A stretch of DNA of 52,613 nt from Prevotella sp. UBA1378 (lineage in GTDB: Bacteria > Bacteroidota > Bacteroidia > Bacteroidales > Bacteroidaceae), in NCBI GenBank assembly GCA_002305505.1, contig DBRC01000027.1:63837-116449 (forward strand). The letters run 5' to 3'. The notes under the pieces are model-generated. The model was not told the DNA's origin and made no database searches. It saw nothing but the letters and a program-made list of their open reading frames with translations. The translations under genes and the position numbers were made by a program. Positions 17,410 through 25,950 of this stretch are shown here, one piece after another (position 1 is the first letter of the stretch; each line of letters starts with the position of its first letter).

Positions 17410-18456
17410 ATGAAAGTAAACAAACCGCAGCTATACCTGTATATCGCCAGCGCCTGCCTGCTGTTGGTAATAGGCCTGACTTATTATCACTTATTTTCAT
17501 CCTTCTCGACAAAACCGGCAACCGAATACGTATACATCGACGGGGACGACACACAAGACTCCGTATTCGCCAAGCTCTCCCCCATTGCATCTACACACGC
17601 CATGAACGGATTCCGCACACTGGCACGCCACAGCGGCTACGCGGAGAACATCCGTACCGGCCGCTACGCCATCCAGCCCGGCGAAGGCATATTCACTGTA
17701 TTCCGCCACTTGAAGAACGGCTTGCAAACTCCCGTCAGCATCACCATACCCGAAGCACGTACCATGGACAGACTGGCAGGGGCACTGGCCAAGAAACTGA
17801 TGCTCGACAGCACGGCAGTAGCGGCAGCTCTGACGAGCGACAGCACCTGTAGGGAATATGGCTACGACACTGCTACGATAGCAGCCCTTTTCATCCCGAA
17901 TACGTATGACGTATACTGGAACATCACCCTTGAGAATCTCCTCAAGCGGATGCAGAAAGAATACAAGAACTTCTGGAACTTCGAACGCACAGAGAAGGCA
18001 AGGAAGATGGGGATGACCCCAATAGAAGTTGCCACAATGGCCAGCATCATAGACGAAGAAACGGCCAACAATGAGGAAAAGCCCATGATTGCCGGTATGT
18101 ACTATAACCGCTGGAAACTACGCAACGGGGAATACCCCAACGGCATGCCGTTACAGGCCGACCCGACCATCAAGTTCGCATGGAAGAGATTCGGGCTCCG
18201 CCGCATCTATCACAATCTGCTGCAAATAGACAGCCCATACAATACATACAAGAATCCGGGACTGCCACCCGGCCCTATTAAAATAGCCTCCATTGCAGGT
18301 ATAGACGCCGTACTCAACCATGTGCGCCATAATTATCTGTACATGTGTGCAAAAGAAGACTTCTCCGGTACACACAATTTCGCGGAGACATATACAGAAC
18401 ACCTGCAGAACGCAGCAAAATACAGCAGGGCACTTAACGAGAAAGGCATAAAATAG
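17410..18456 (+). CDS. mltG: Endolytic murein transglycosylase MltG (YceG-like)
   Basis: The 348-residue protein has one N-terminal transmembrane segment (about residues 8-27) and a periplasmic YceG domain. It cuts nascent peptidoglycan strands and so ends glycan elongation. Visible signatures are MASIIDEETANNEEKPMIAG with the conserved Glu-Thr of the active-site helix, the NRW segment, LQADPTIKFA, and SPYNTYKNPGLPPGPI followed by IASIAGIDAVLN. Length and motif order match the family. It has its own promoter and ends at a hairpin shared with the convergent small RNA B. Confidence 0.93.
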   Translation: MKVNKPQLYLYIASACLLLVIGLTYYHLFSSFSTKPATEYVYIDGDDTQDSVFAKLSPIASTHAMNGFRTLARHSGYAENIRTGRYAIQPGEGIFTVFRHLKNGLQTPVSITIPEARTMDRLAGALAKKLMLDSTAVAAALTSDSTCREYGYDTATIAALFIPNTYDVYWNITLENLLKRMQKEYKNFWNFERTEKARKMGMTPIEVATMASIIDEETANNEEKPMIAGMYYNRWKLRNGEYPNGMPLQADPTIKFAWKRFGLRRIYHNLLQIDSPYNTYKNPGLPPGPIKIASIAGIDAVLNHVRHNYLYMCAKEDFSGTHNFAETYTEHLQNAAKYSRALNEKGIK

Positions 18457-18487
18457 CGCCGGACAGAGCAGCCATATAATCATAATG

Positions 18488-18519
18488 AATGCCTCCCGCT
18501 TCCCAGTGAGAGGCATTTT
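18488..18519 (+). terminator. Terminator of mltG, overlapping the 3' end of small RNA B
   Basis: AATGCCTC (18488-18495) pairs with GAGGCATT (18510-18517), followed by TTTTA on the plus strand. The same stem forms on the minus strand and is the probable 3' end of small RNA B, although the T-run there is poor. Confidence 0.6.
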
Positions 18520-18570
18520 ACTCAATAGATATTAGCCTTTTTAAGGTAAAAAGATTGTATTCAGGATAAC
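18488..18570 (-). ncRNA. Predicted small RNA B (paralogue of small RNA A)
   Basis: Read on the minus strand from about 18570, the unit begins TTATCCTGAATACAATC and continues with TTTTTACCTTAAAA and CTAATATCTATTGA. This is the conserved 5' part of small RNA A with about 5 changes in 53 bases. It ends at the hairpin AATGCCTC/GAGGCATT, which is unrelated to the hairpin of A. A complete promoter lies upstream (18575-18606). It is about 83 nt and convergent with mltG. The pair A/B flanks rplU-rpmA-mltG in inverted orientation. Targets are unknown. Confidence 0.55.
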
Positions 18571-18574
18571 AATG

Positions 18575-18606
18575 CAAAGATAACGTTTTTTTCACGCCCA
18601 CGCAAA
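18575..18606 (-). promoter_or_regulatory. Promoter of small RNA B
   Basis: On the minus strand TTTG (18606-18603), 20 bp, TATCTTTG (18582-18575). Spacing and both boxes match consensus exactly, as for small RNA A. Confidence 0.68.
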
Positions 18607-18700
18607 TTATTTTATATGTTTAAAAACATATTTTCAAGCTTTTTCGCTATCCAAGGCAAGCAGATGCCGGTTTTCAAAGCCACCGGACAAAAACGGGGGA

Positions 18701-18748
18701 AAATACAACCCCCTTCATTACTCTAAAAAGGCAGTGAAAGGGGTTGTA
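18701..18748 (-). terminator. Terminator of the bamD-rpoZ-DUF4293 operon
   Basis: On the minus strand TACAACCCCTTTCA (18748-18735) pairs with TGAAGGGGGTTGTA (ending at 18704), followed by TTTTCCCCC. It lies about 85 bp beyond the DUF4293 stop. The rest of 18607-18833 holds nothing else I can support. Confidence 0.6.
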
Positions 18749-18832
18749 AAAGAATCGGGGACGACTCTGTTTGCAGTAATACTGCCACCCAAAAGCGACC
18801 GAGGCGTGAATTATCACCGCCTTAACCGGCGA

Positions 18833-19294
18833 CTATCGGATACGGTCTGCCGCACGTACCAATTTCTCGTCAGCAAGGATTGCACGCCTTGCCATCATAT
18901 AGAGAACGATGGCGACAGCCGGGAATGCAGCCGGAATTCCGGGCCGGAATGCGAGCACCTGCCCCGCCTGCCCTGCCAATACCTGACTGAATACCGCGTA
19001 AAGGATGTACCAGCCGGCAAGCAACAACGCATTGAACATGCAGAAACGAGCCTGAACGATGCGGTTGCCATAGATGAAAACGGAATAAACACCTATTGCC
19101 GCCGACAGGATCAGCAGGACAAACAGCGGCCATGTATGGAAACTACGGGCTCCAAGGGCATTCGTTATCCACAGATTATACTCATTCAGCACGGCTGCCC
19201 CACCAAGCGTAAAAGTCCCTATCCGGAGACATAGACATACCATGGTAAGCACCACGGCAACGAGCAAATAGACTGTCTGGATACGCTGTATCAT
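18833..19294 (-). CDS. DUF4293 family four-helix membrane protein
   Basis: The 153-residue protein has four predicted transmembrane helices (about residues 5-25, 55-75, 80-105 and 118-138) and a short basic C-terminal tail (DEKLVRAADRIR). The pattern (MIQRIQTVYLLVAVVL at the N-terminus) is that of DUF4293, a Bacteroidetes-specific family of unknown function. It follows rpoZ by 3 bp and belongs to the bamD-rpoZ operon, so it may relate to envelope biogenesis. That link is only contextual. Confidence 0.85.
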   Translation of the reverse strand: MIQRIQTVYLLVAVVLTMVCLCLRIGTFTLGGAAVLNEYNLWITNALGARSFHTWPLFVLLILSAAIGVYSVFIYGNRIVQARFCMFNALLLAGWYILYAVFSQVLAGQAGQVLAFRPGIPAAFPAVAIVLYMMARRAILADEKLVRAADRIR

Positions 19295-19297
19295 AAC

Positions 19298-19636
19298 TTA
19301 CCCCTCACTCTGCTGCGCCTCGCGGGCCGGATCGCGCCAGTATACCTTATCCTCAACAAACTCCTGAGTCGCAAGAAGCGTCGACTTCGGCAACTTTTCA
19401 TAATAGCGCGAAATTTCTATCTGCTCACGATTCTCGAAAACCTCTTCCAGGCTGTCATTATACGATGCGAACTCGGCCAACTTCTTACTGAGGTCTTCCT
19501 TAATCTGAACAGAAATCTGATTTGCGCGCTTTGAGATGATGGCAACGCTCTCGTAGATATTGTCCGTATCCCTGCAGAGATCCATGATGTTACGTGTCAC
19601 CGTGTTTACAGGTGCCTTTGATTTCTTGTAATCCAT
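19298..19636 (-). CDS. rpoZ: RNA polymerase omega subunit, Rpb6-like Bacteroidetes type
   Basis: The 112-residue protein begins MDYKKSKAPVNTVTRNIMDL and contains NIYESVAIISKRANQISVQI, the conserved Rpb6/omega helix region that clasps the beta' C-terminus. It ends in a segment (FVEDKVYWRDP) typical of the Bacteroidetes form, longer than the E. coli protein. Its position between bamD (22 bp upstream) and the DUF4293 gene (3 bp downstream) is the usual order in this phylum. Confidence 0.88.
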   Translation of the reverse strand: MDYKKSKAPVNTVTRNIMDLCRDTDNIYESVAIISKRANQISVQIKEDLSKKLAEFASYNDSLEEVFENREQIEISRYYEKLPKSTLLATQEFVEDKVYWRDPAREAQQSEG

Positions 19637-19658
19637 TTTGTATGATAATTTTATATTG

Positions 19659-20483
19659 TTAATCTTTCGTTATTTGCTTACACTTGGCGATATATTTCTC
19701 TGCGGTAGCCTTTTCTTTCGATTCCGGATACTCGTTCAAGAAACCATAACACTCGTCTTCTGCGTCGCGATAACGGTCTAACCGCTTCTCCTCCACGCTC
19801 TGTTGGGCCAGTTCGAACTTGCTTTTCATTATCAGGACAGCGAAACTCTCGCGGAACGACGTGTACGGATAGGTCTTCAGTGCATTCTGAGCCGTAATAA
19901 TACAAGCTTCATAATTTGAACCGCCGCCAAGGCAGTTCCCGAAGTAGCCGCCAAGGTTGTAATACAAGCGGGCCGACAGGTATTCTTTCTCCACCAGCTT
20001 GTCTTGCAGCTCAAACAGATTCTTCTGTGCCAACGCACGGTTCTTCGAGTCGGGATAAAAATCAAGGAATTGCTGATAGGCGTTAATAGCCCCAAGCGTC
20101 GGCGTCTGATCCAAACGGGGCTCAGGCGTACTCTGGTAGAGCGACTGCCCTACATAAAACGAAGCCTGCTCAGCATAAACGCCTTTAGGGTATGACGTAT
20201 AATACTTTTTAAACACTTCCGATGCACTTTCATAATCGCGGTTACAATACTCTGCCATTGCCAGCATATACAGGCATTCCTGAGCATTGTCCGTCCCCTT
20301 CTGGATAGTTACCAGCTCTTGCAAAAGCGTGATGGCGTGGTTATACTTGCCGGCAGCGAAGCACTGCTTGGCAAATTCATACTTATAATCGTAATCCGAC
20401 GACTTATAAACCCTGTTAAACTCCGTGGCACAGCTGCCGAACATGAAGGCTGCACAAGCCAATATGAAAACCGTTTTCTTCAT
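19659..20483 (-). CDS. bamD: Outer-membrane assembly lipoprotein BamD
   Basis: The start at 20483 gives a lipoprotein signal (MKKTVFILACAAFMFGSC, lipidated Cys at 18). The frame stays open upstream, but that extension passes the -7 element. The 274-residue protein is built of TPR-like helical pairs (CFAAGKYNHAITLLQELV, EYCNRDYESASEVFKKYYTS, and AINAYQQFLDFYPDSKNRAL). BamD anchors the BAM complex that inserts beta-barrel proteins into the outer membrane. The length fits. It leads the operon with rpoZ and DUF4293. Confidence 0.93.
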   Translation of the reverse strand: MKKTVFILACAAFMFGSCATEFNRVYKSSDYDYKYEFAKQCFAAGKYNHAITLLQELVTIQKGTDNAQECLYMLAMAEYCNRDYESASEVFKKYYTSYPKGVYAEQASFYVGQSLYQSTPEPRLDQTPTLGAINAYQQFLDFYPDSKNRALAQKNLFELQDKLVEKEYLSARLYYNLGGYFGNCLGGGSNYEACIITAQNALKTYPYTSFRESFAVLIMKSKFELAQQSVEEKRLDRYRDAEDECYGFLNEYPESKEKATAEKYIAKCKQITKD

Positions 20484-20525
20484 TCTTTCCAACGACGTTA
20501 GAGTATACGCCTTAATTTTGAGATG

Positions 20526-20556
20526 CAAAAATAGTGATTTTCTACTGAACTTCAAA
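20526..20556 (-). promoter_or_regulatory. Promoter of the bamD operon
   Basis: On the minus strand TTTG (20556-20553), 19 bp, TATTTTTG (20533-20526): a full consensus match, 42 bp before the bamD ATG. Confidence 0.7.
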
Positions 20557-20618
20557 GTATTTAGAATGATTTTTATCAAAATGTGAGCGATTATAACGTT
20601 TATTACATTGAAAATGAC

Positions 20619-20626
20619 TAATTTTG
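20619..20626 (+). promoter_or_regulatory. -7 element immediately upstream of uvrB
   Basis: TAATTTTG ends 7 bases before the uvrB ATG, so the message should start with little or no leader. No good -33 box is seen. Confidence 0.5.
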
Positions 20627-20633
20627 CACTATT

Positions 20634-22670
20634 ATGAACGGATACAAACTGACATCCAAATACCAGCCGACCGGCGACCAGCCCGAAGCTATTGAAGAGC
20701 TGACGGCCGGCTTGAACCGCGGCGACCGGTCGCAAGTGCTGCTCGGCGTCACTGGCTCCGGGAAAACCTTCACTGTGGCCAACGTCATTGCAAACGTGAA
20801 CAAGCCCACGCTGATACTCAGCCACAACAAGACCCTGGCTGCCCAGCTTTACGAAGAAATGCGCGGTTTTTTCCCGGAAAATGCCGTTGAGTATTATGTG
20901 AGCTATTATGATTATTACCAACCGGAAGCATACCTGCCGACGACGGATACATACATCGAAAAAGACCTGGCCATCAACGAAGAGATAGACCGGCTCAGGC
21001 TACGCGCCGTATCATCCTTGTTGTCAGGAAGAAAGGACGTTATCGTCGTATCTTCAGTAAGTTGCATTTATGGTATGGGCAGCCCCGTTGCATTGTCGGA
21101 GAACGTCATCGAGCTGCACCAAGGGCAAACCATAGACCGGAACGCGCTGTTAAGGAAATTAGTAGCAGCCCTCTACCTAAGGAACGACATCGAGCTGCAA
21201 CGCGGCAACTTCCGGGTGAGGGGCGATACCGTCGACATTGCCATGGCTTACAACGAAGCAGTGCTGAGAATCACGTTCTGGGATGACGAGATCGATGCCA
21301 TCGAAGAGCTGGATCCCGTCACCATGAACCGAATGGCCGTGTTCGGAGAGTATAAACTGTATCCGGCCAATCTCTTCATGACATCGCAAGAACAAACGAA
21401 CACCGCCATCCGCAACATTCAAGACGATTTGGCAAAACAAATCGACTTCTTTACAGAACAGGGCGACCCCATCAAGGCGCAGCGCATCAAGGAACGCGTA
21501 GAGTACGACATGGAGATGATAAAGGAACTGGGGCATTGCTCTGGCATTGAGAATTATTCACGCTACTTCGACGGCCGCAAGGCAGGCGACCGCCCTTACT
21601 GCCTGCTCGACTTTTTCCCGGACAACTACCTGATGGTCATTGACGAAAGCCATGTGAGCGTGCCACAAATCAACGCCATGTACGGCGGCGACCGCGCAAG
21701 GAAGTCGAACCTCGTGGAATACGGGTTCCGGCTTCCTGCCGCATTTGATAACCGCCCGCTGAAATTCGAGGAGTTCGAAGGGATGATACACCAAGTCATA
21801 TATGTATCTGCCACTCCGGCCGATTTTGAGCTGGCAGAAGCAGAAGGTGTCGTAGTGGAGCAAATCATCCGGCCGACAGGACTGCTCGACCCCGAAATCG
21901 TTGTCCGTCCGAGCGAGAACCAAATCGACGACTTAATGGAGGAAATCATCTGCCGCACAGGCCGGAAAGAGCGCATACTGGTAACGACGCTCACTAAGCG
22001 CATGGCAGAGGAACTGAGCGAATACCTGCTGAACCATGATATCAGTACAGCCTATATCCACAGCGACGTAGCCACACTCGACCGCGTAAAGATACTGGAA
22101 GACTTGAGGCAAGGCGTATACGACGTGCTGGTGGGCGTGAATCTGCTGCGCGAGGGGCTCGACCTGCCCGAAGTGTCGCTCGTAGCCATCCTCGATGCCG
22201 ACAAAGAAGGCTTCCTGCGCAGCCACCGTTCGCTCACCCAGACGGCCGGCCGGGCTGCAAGAAACGTGAACGGCAAAGTAATCATGTATGCCGATGCGAT
22301 TACAGCCAGCATGCAGCTCACCATCGACGAGACAGCCCGCCGGCGCATGAAACAACTGAAATACAACGAGGAGCACGGCATTACGCCGACGCAAATAACC
22401 AAATCGCTGAAAAGCGCTTTCCGGACAAAAGACGGGAAAGAAGAGAGCCTGGCAATACCGGTAGCTATGCGCACAGCTTACATAGGCCCGGCCGAAGGTG
22501 CCTTCGCTGCCGACCCGATTATCGAGCGCATGACCCGCCCACAGCTTGAAAAGAGCATCGAGAATACAACGAAACTCATGAAAGAGGCTGCAAAGAAACT
22601 CGACTTCATACAGGCAGCCCAGTACCGCGACGAAATCATCCGCCTGCAGAAAGAGCTTGAATTAAAATAA
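20634..22670 (+). CDS. uvrB: Excinuclease ABC subunit B
   Basis: The 678-residue DNA repair helicase loads at UvrA-marked lesions and positions UvrC. Visible motifs are Walker A GVTGSGKT near residue 41, the damage-binding beta-hairpin region YYDYYQPEAYLP, DESHV, YVSATPADFEL, the helicase motif VGVNLLREGLDLPEVSLVAILDADKEGF (given in part), SLTQTAGRAARN, and a C-terminal UVR domain that contacts UvrC (KLMKEAAKKLDFIQAAQYRDE). The length is canonical. The gene is divergent from bamD and is probably transcribed with a very short leader. Confidence 0.97.
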   Translation: MNGYKLTSKYQPTGDQPEAIEELTAGLNRGDRSQVLLGVTGSGKTFTVANVIANVNKPTLILSHNKTLAAQLYEEMRGFFPENAVEYYVSYYDYYQPEAYLPTTDTYIEKDLAINEEIDRLRLRAVSSLLSGRKDVIVVSSVSCIYGMGSPVALSENVIELHQGQTIDRNALLRKLVAALYLRNDIELQRGNFRVRGDTVDIAMAYNEAVLRITFWDDEIDAIEELDPVTMNRMAVFGEYKLYPANLFMTSQEQTNTAIRNIQDDLAKQIDFFTEQGDPIKAQRIKERVEYDMEMIKELGHCSGIENYSRYFDGRKAGDRPYCLLDFFPDNYLMVIDESHVSVPQINAMYGGDRARKSNLVEYGFRLPAAFDNRPLKFEEFEGMIHQVIYVSATPADFELAEAEGVVVEQIIRPTGLLDPEIVVRPSENQIDDLMEEIICRTGRKERILVTTLTKRMAEELSEYLLNHDISTAYIHSDVATLDRVKILEDLRQGVYDVLVGVNLLREGLDLPEVSLVAILDADKEGFLRSHRSLTQTAGRAARNVNGKVIMYADAITASMQLTIDETARRRMKQLKYNEEHGITPTQITKSLKSAFRTKDGKEESLAIPVAMRTAYIGPAEGAFAADPIIERMTRPQLEKSIENTTKLMKEAAKKLDFIQAAQYRDEIIRLQKELELK

Positions 22671-22708
22671 ATTATTAAAAATTATTAGGTCATTCAAGCG
22701 AATCTTTG

Positions 22709-22716
22709 TAATTTTG
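22709..22716 (+). promoter_or_regulatory. -7 element for the DUF4468 gene
   Basis: TAATTTTG lies 30 bp before the ATG at 22747. The -33 position holds only TTAG. Confidence 0.5.
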
Positions 22717-22746
22717 CCCAAACAAAAATTTTAAACGACAAATGAA

Positions 22747-23355
22747 ATGAAAAAAATCTTTTTTGCAATAATGCTGTGCATGCCGATGTTTTCCGCAGCA
22801 CAGAACACATGGGAAATGCCCGAGGAACCCGAGGAACATGAAAACAGTCTCTACCGGAGGTATTTGGTTGGCGCCGTACCGGTAGAAAACGGCAAGGTTG
22901 TGTTTAAAAACACAATAGAGGCTCCGGGCAAGAATGCACAAGAGATTTACGATATTGTAAAGAAATACATGCAGAAAATGCTCAAAGAGAAAAACCAGAC
23001 TGAGCAAAGCCGCATCGTGATAGACGACTCCGTGAACCACCAAATCTGCGGTTCGTTCCAGGAGTGGCTCGTGTTCAAGAACACCGCCTTGGTGCTCGAC
23101 CGCACCCGCTTCATGTATAACCTGCTCGTAAGCTGCTCCGACGGTAAAGCCGACGTGCAGATGACACGTATCTACTACCTCTACGACGAGGAGCGCGACC
23201 CGGTAACGTATAAGGCCGAAGAGTGGATTACCGACGAATACGGCTTGAAGAAGAAAAAGGACAAGCTGTCGAGGGTATCCGGAAAATTCAGGAAGAAAAC
23301 CATCGACAGGAAAGACTTCCTCTTCAACAAAATAGATTTTTTGCTGAAAAACTAA
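22747..23355 (+). CDS. DUF4468 family exported protein
   Basis: The 202-residue protein has a signal peptide (MKKIFFAIMLCMPMFSAAQ) and a DUF4468 domain (about 35-140). That domain is a TBP-like fold in which KVVFKNTIEAPGKNAQEIYDIVKKY begins the conserved core (given only to mark it). The C-terminal third is strongly basic (LKKKKDKLSR, then KFRKKTIDRK). The family is common in Bacteroidetes and probably periplasmic; its function is unknown. It leads a three-gene run with a small membrane protein and a porin, separated by 6 bp and 0 bp. Confidence 0.82.
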   Translation: MKKIFFAIMLCMPMFSAAQNTWEMPEEPEEHENSLYRRYLVGAVPVENGKVVFKNTIEAPGKNAQEIYDIVKKYMQKMLKEKNQTEQSRIVIDDSVNHQICGSFQEWLVFKNTALVLDRTRFMYNLLVSCSDGKADVQMTRIYYLYDEERDPVTYKAEEWITDEYGLKKKKDKLSRVSGKFRKKTIDRKDFLFNKIDFLLKN

Positions 23356-23361
23356 GGAACA

Positions 23362-23592
23362 ATGAACCAAGACAAGATGGACGAGAAAACAGAACGGCGC
23401 CGCACCAGACTCACCCGGCCGCAGGACAGGATGCTGAAATTACGCAACACGCTGAATACCGTTTTCATCGTCGGTGCCGTTGCCGGGCTTATTTATTATT
23501 TCACTGCCGATGAGCAAACGGGCATCATCATCATCCTGTGTGCCATGGCGTTCAAATTCATCGAATCCGCCATCAGACTTTTACGATTATAA
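23362..23592 (+). CDS. Small two-helix membrane protein
   Basis: The 76-residue protein has a charged N-terminus (DEKTERRRTRLTRPQDRML) and two hydrophobic segments (about residues 32-47 and 53-68). I recognise no named family. It is tightly packed between the DUF4468 gene (6 bp) and the porin gene (the next ATG follows its stop directly), so it is likely translated and part of that operon. Its function is unknown. Confidence 0.7.
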   Translation: MNQDKMDEKTERRRTRLTRPQDRMLKLRNTLNTVFIVGAVAGLIYYFTADEQTGIIIILCAMAFKFIESAIRLLRL

Positions 23593-25950
23593 ATGAATAG
23601 AACTCTCTATATCCTGTTGCTATGCATGCTTGGCGCAACTACAGCCCGCGCCCAAGTTTATAACCAGATAGACGAAAGCGGGCAAATCACCCAACGCGAC
23701 GAAAGCAACAGGAACTTCAATAAGCACAACAACGATACGACCAAACACAAGGAGATTCCGAAAGGCCTCCATGCATGGACCATCGACCGTAAGTTCGGGG
23801 ACATATCCCCTGCTGCTATCGACACTGTGCCGCATTTGTACCAGAACACCATCTTCAACACCGGCATATACGGGGAATACAACACGACAGGAAACAACTA
23901 TACGGCACGTTTGAGCAGGATAGCCATCGACCGCCCGCTGACGGAACAGTTTATCTTTACGCAGCCATACAGCCACGTCATGAAAATGCCGGGGCAGGTG
24001 CTTTTCACCAATACGCTGTCGCCTTTCACGAACATCTCGTACGACAACTGCGGAGACAAACAATACGGCGAGGATCATCTTAACGCTAAGTTTGCCGTCA
24101 ACGCCGGCAAGCGCTTGGGATTGGGCTTCGACTTAAACTACGCCTACGCGAGAGGATATTACCAGAACCAAAGCACATCGCACTTCAGCGCAACGTTTTA
24201 TGCGTCGTACTTAGGCGATAAGTATAATATGCACACGCTGTTCTCGACCTATCACCAGAAAGTATCCGAGAATGGGGGCATCACTGACGACAATTACATC
24301 ACACACCCGGAAACCTTTGACGACAGCTACTCGGAAAACGAAATCCCCGTAGTGCTCGAACAAAACTGGAACCGCAACGACAACCTCCACTATTACCTTT
24401 CCCACAGATACAACCTGGGCTTCTACCGCATGGTGAAAATGACCGACGACGAAATCAAAGCAAGGAAATTCGCAAAGGATGCCAAGAAAGACAAGGACAA
24501 AAGGGATACAGAGGGGAAAAACAAGGGAGACGGGGACAGCCCGGCCGACCGCCGTACAGCAGACAGGGACAACAACGGGAAACCGCTGGGACGCCCCGAC
24601 GGGGCGAAAATTGCCGGCGACGAACCTACGGAAGCAACAAAACAGCCGGCGGACACGATGCGCATAAAAGTAGATTCGCAGGAGAAAATGGACAGCCTGC
24701 TGGCAGAGAAAGCCCAGAAAGATTCCGTCGACGCCACGATGAAGAAAGAATACGTGCCCGTAACAAGCTTCGTCCACACGCTCGATGTCAACAGTTACAA
24801 CCGCATCTACCAAGCTTACAACTCACCTGCCGGCTACTATGCCGACCAATACTACACTTGGACGGAAGACATGCAGAACGGGGGCGCCTACGTATACGAC
24901 CAGACCAAACACACCTCTATAAAGAATACATTTGCCATTGCTTTGCTCGAGGGGTTCAACAAATATGCCAAGGCAGGCCTGAAGGTATTTGCCGCTTACG
25001 AATACCGCAACTTCAGAATGCCTAACCTGCTGAACGATTCGACGTCTTTCCTCGACAGCTGGAAAGAGCATGCCGTCAGCATCGGCGGGCAAATCAACAA
25101 AACGCAAGGAAAGGTATTCCATTATAACCTCATGGCCGAGACATGGATTGCCGGAGAAGATATAGGGCAGTTGAAATTAGACTTCTCCACCGACCTCAAC
25201 TTCAGGCTGCTCGGCGATACGGTCACGCTGTCGGCCAAGGCGTATTTCTACCGTCTCAACCCTACATTCTACCAGCGCAACTACCACTCAAAATACTTGT
25301 GGTGGGACAACGGGGGCATGAGCAAGGAAACACGTACCCGGATAGAAGGCATGTTCCGCTACCGCAAGACGGATACCCGGTTGAGGGTGGCCATCGAAGA
25401 GATACAGAACTACACCTACTTCGGCATGAGCTACGATGCCACTACGGAGGGGCGGACCAATATGACGGCCAATGTAAACCAGTACGGCGGTAACATCAAT
25501 CTGCTGACCGCGCAACTGATACAAAACTTGAAGTTGGGCATACTGCACTGGGAGAACATCATCACGTATCAAAATTCGAGCAAGGAAGACGTACTGCCCG
25601 TTCCCGACCTGAACTTGTTCACAAACCTATTCATCAAATTCAAGGTCGTCAATCAACTGACCGTAGAACTGGGCGGGGACATGTATTTCTTCTCCAAATA
25701 CTATGCGCCCGACTACAGCCCGCAACTTAGCCAGTTTGCCGTCCAAAAGAACGAAGCCAGCCGGGTAAAAATCGGAGGCTACCCGTTTATTGACGTCTAC
25801 GCCAACCTGCACCTGAAGCATACCAGATTCTTCGCCATGTTCAGCCACGTGAATGGAGGCAGCGGCACGCGCAACTATTTCCTTACGCCCCATTATCCGA
25901 CGAACGGACGCATCTTCAGGGTCGGCGTGTCATGGAACTTCTTCAATTAG
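23593..25950 (+). CDS. Bacteroidetes putative porin (Porin_10-like) with a charged internal insert
   Basis: The 785-residue protein has a signal peptide (cleavage near ARAQ, residue 21) and a beta-barrel sequence rich in aromatic and Asn residues, ending in RVGVSWNFFN with the terminal Phe-Asn typical of barrels. It fits the putative porin family found across Bacteroidetes. Residues about 287-388 are unlike the rest: highly charged, Lys/Asp/Glu-rich, with no strand pattern (for example KDAKKDKDKRDTEGKNKGD). This may be a long loop outside the membrane. Its stop overlaps that of the convergent HD gene by 8 bp. The substrate is unknown. Confidence 0.85.
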   Translation: MNRTLYILLLCMLGATTARAQVYNQIDESGQITQRDESNRNFNKHNNDTTKHKEIPKGLHAWTIDRKFGDISPAAIDTVPHLYQNTIFNTGIYGEYNTTGNNYTARLSRIAIDRPLTEQFIFTQPYSHVMKMPGQVLFTNTLSPFTNISYDNCGDKQYGEDHLNAKFAVNAGKRLGLGFDLNYAYARGYYQNQSTSHFSATFYASYLGDKYNMHTLFSTYHQKVSENGGITDDNYITHPETFDDSYSENEIPVVLEQNWNRNDNLHYYLSHRYNLGFYRMVKMTDDEIKARKFAKDAKKDKDKRDTEGKNKGDGDSPADRRTADRDNNGKPLGRPDGAKIAGDEPTEATKQPADTMRIKVDSQEKMDSLLAEKAQKDSVDATMKKEYVPVTSFVHTLDVNSYNRIYQAYNSPAGYYADQYYTWTEDMQNGGAYVYDQTKHTSIKNTFAIALLEGFNKYAKAGLKVFAAYEYRNFRMPNLLNDSTSFLDSWKEHAVSIGGQINKTQGKVFHYNLMAETWIAGEDIGQLKLDFSTDLNFRLLGDTVTLSAKAYFYRLNPTFYQRNYHSKYLWWDNGGMSKETRTRIEGMFRYRKTDTRLRVAIEEIQNYTYFGMSYDATTEGRTNMTANVNQYGGNINLLTAQLIQNLKLGILHWENIITYQNSSKEDVLPVPDLNLFTNLFIKFKVVNQLTVELGGDMYFFSKYYAPDYSPQLSQFAVQKNEASRVKIGGYPFIDVYANLHLKHTRFFAMFSHVNGGSGTRNYFLTPHYPTNGRIFRVGVSWNFFN

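Noticed and set aside
18734..19234. A 166-codon plus-strand frame opposite the DUF4293 gene
   Set aside because: It starts in the operon terminator and mirrors the hydrophobic codons of the minus-strand gene.
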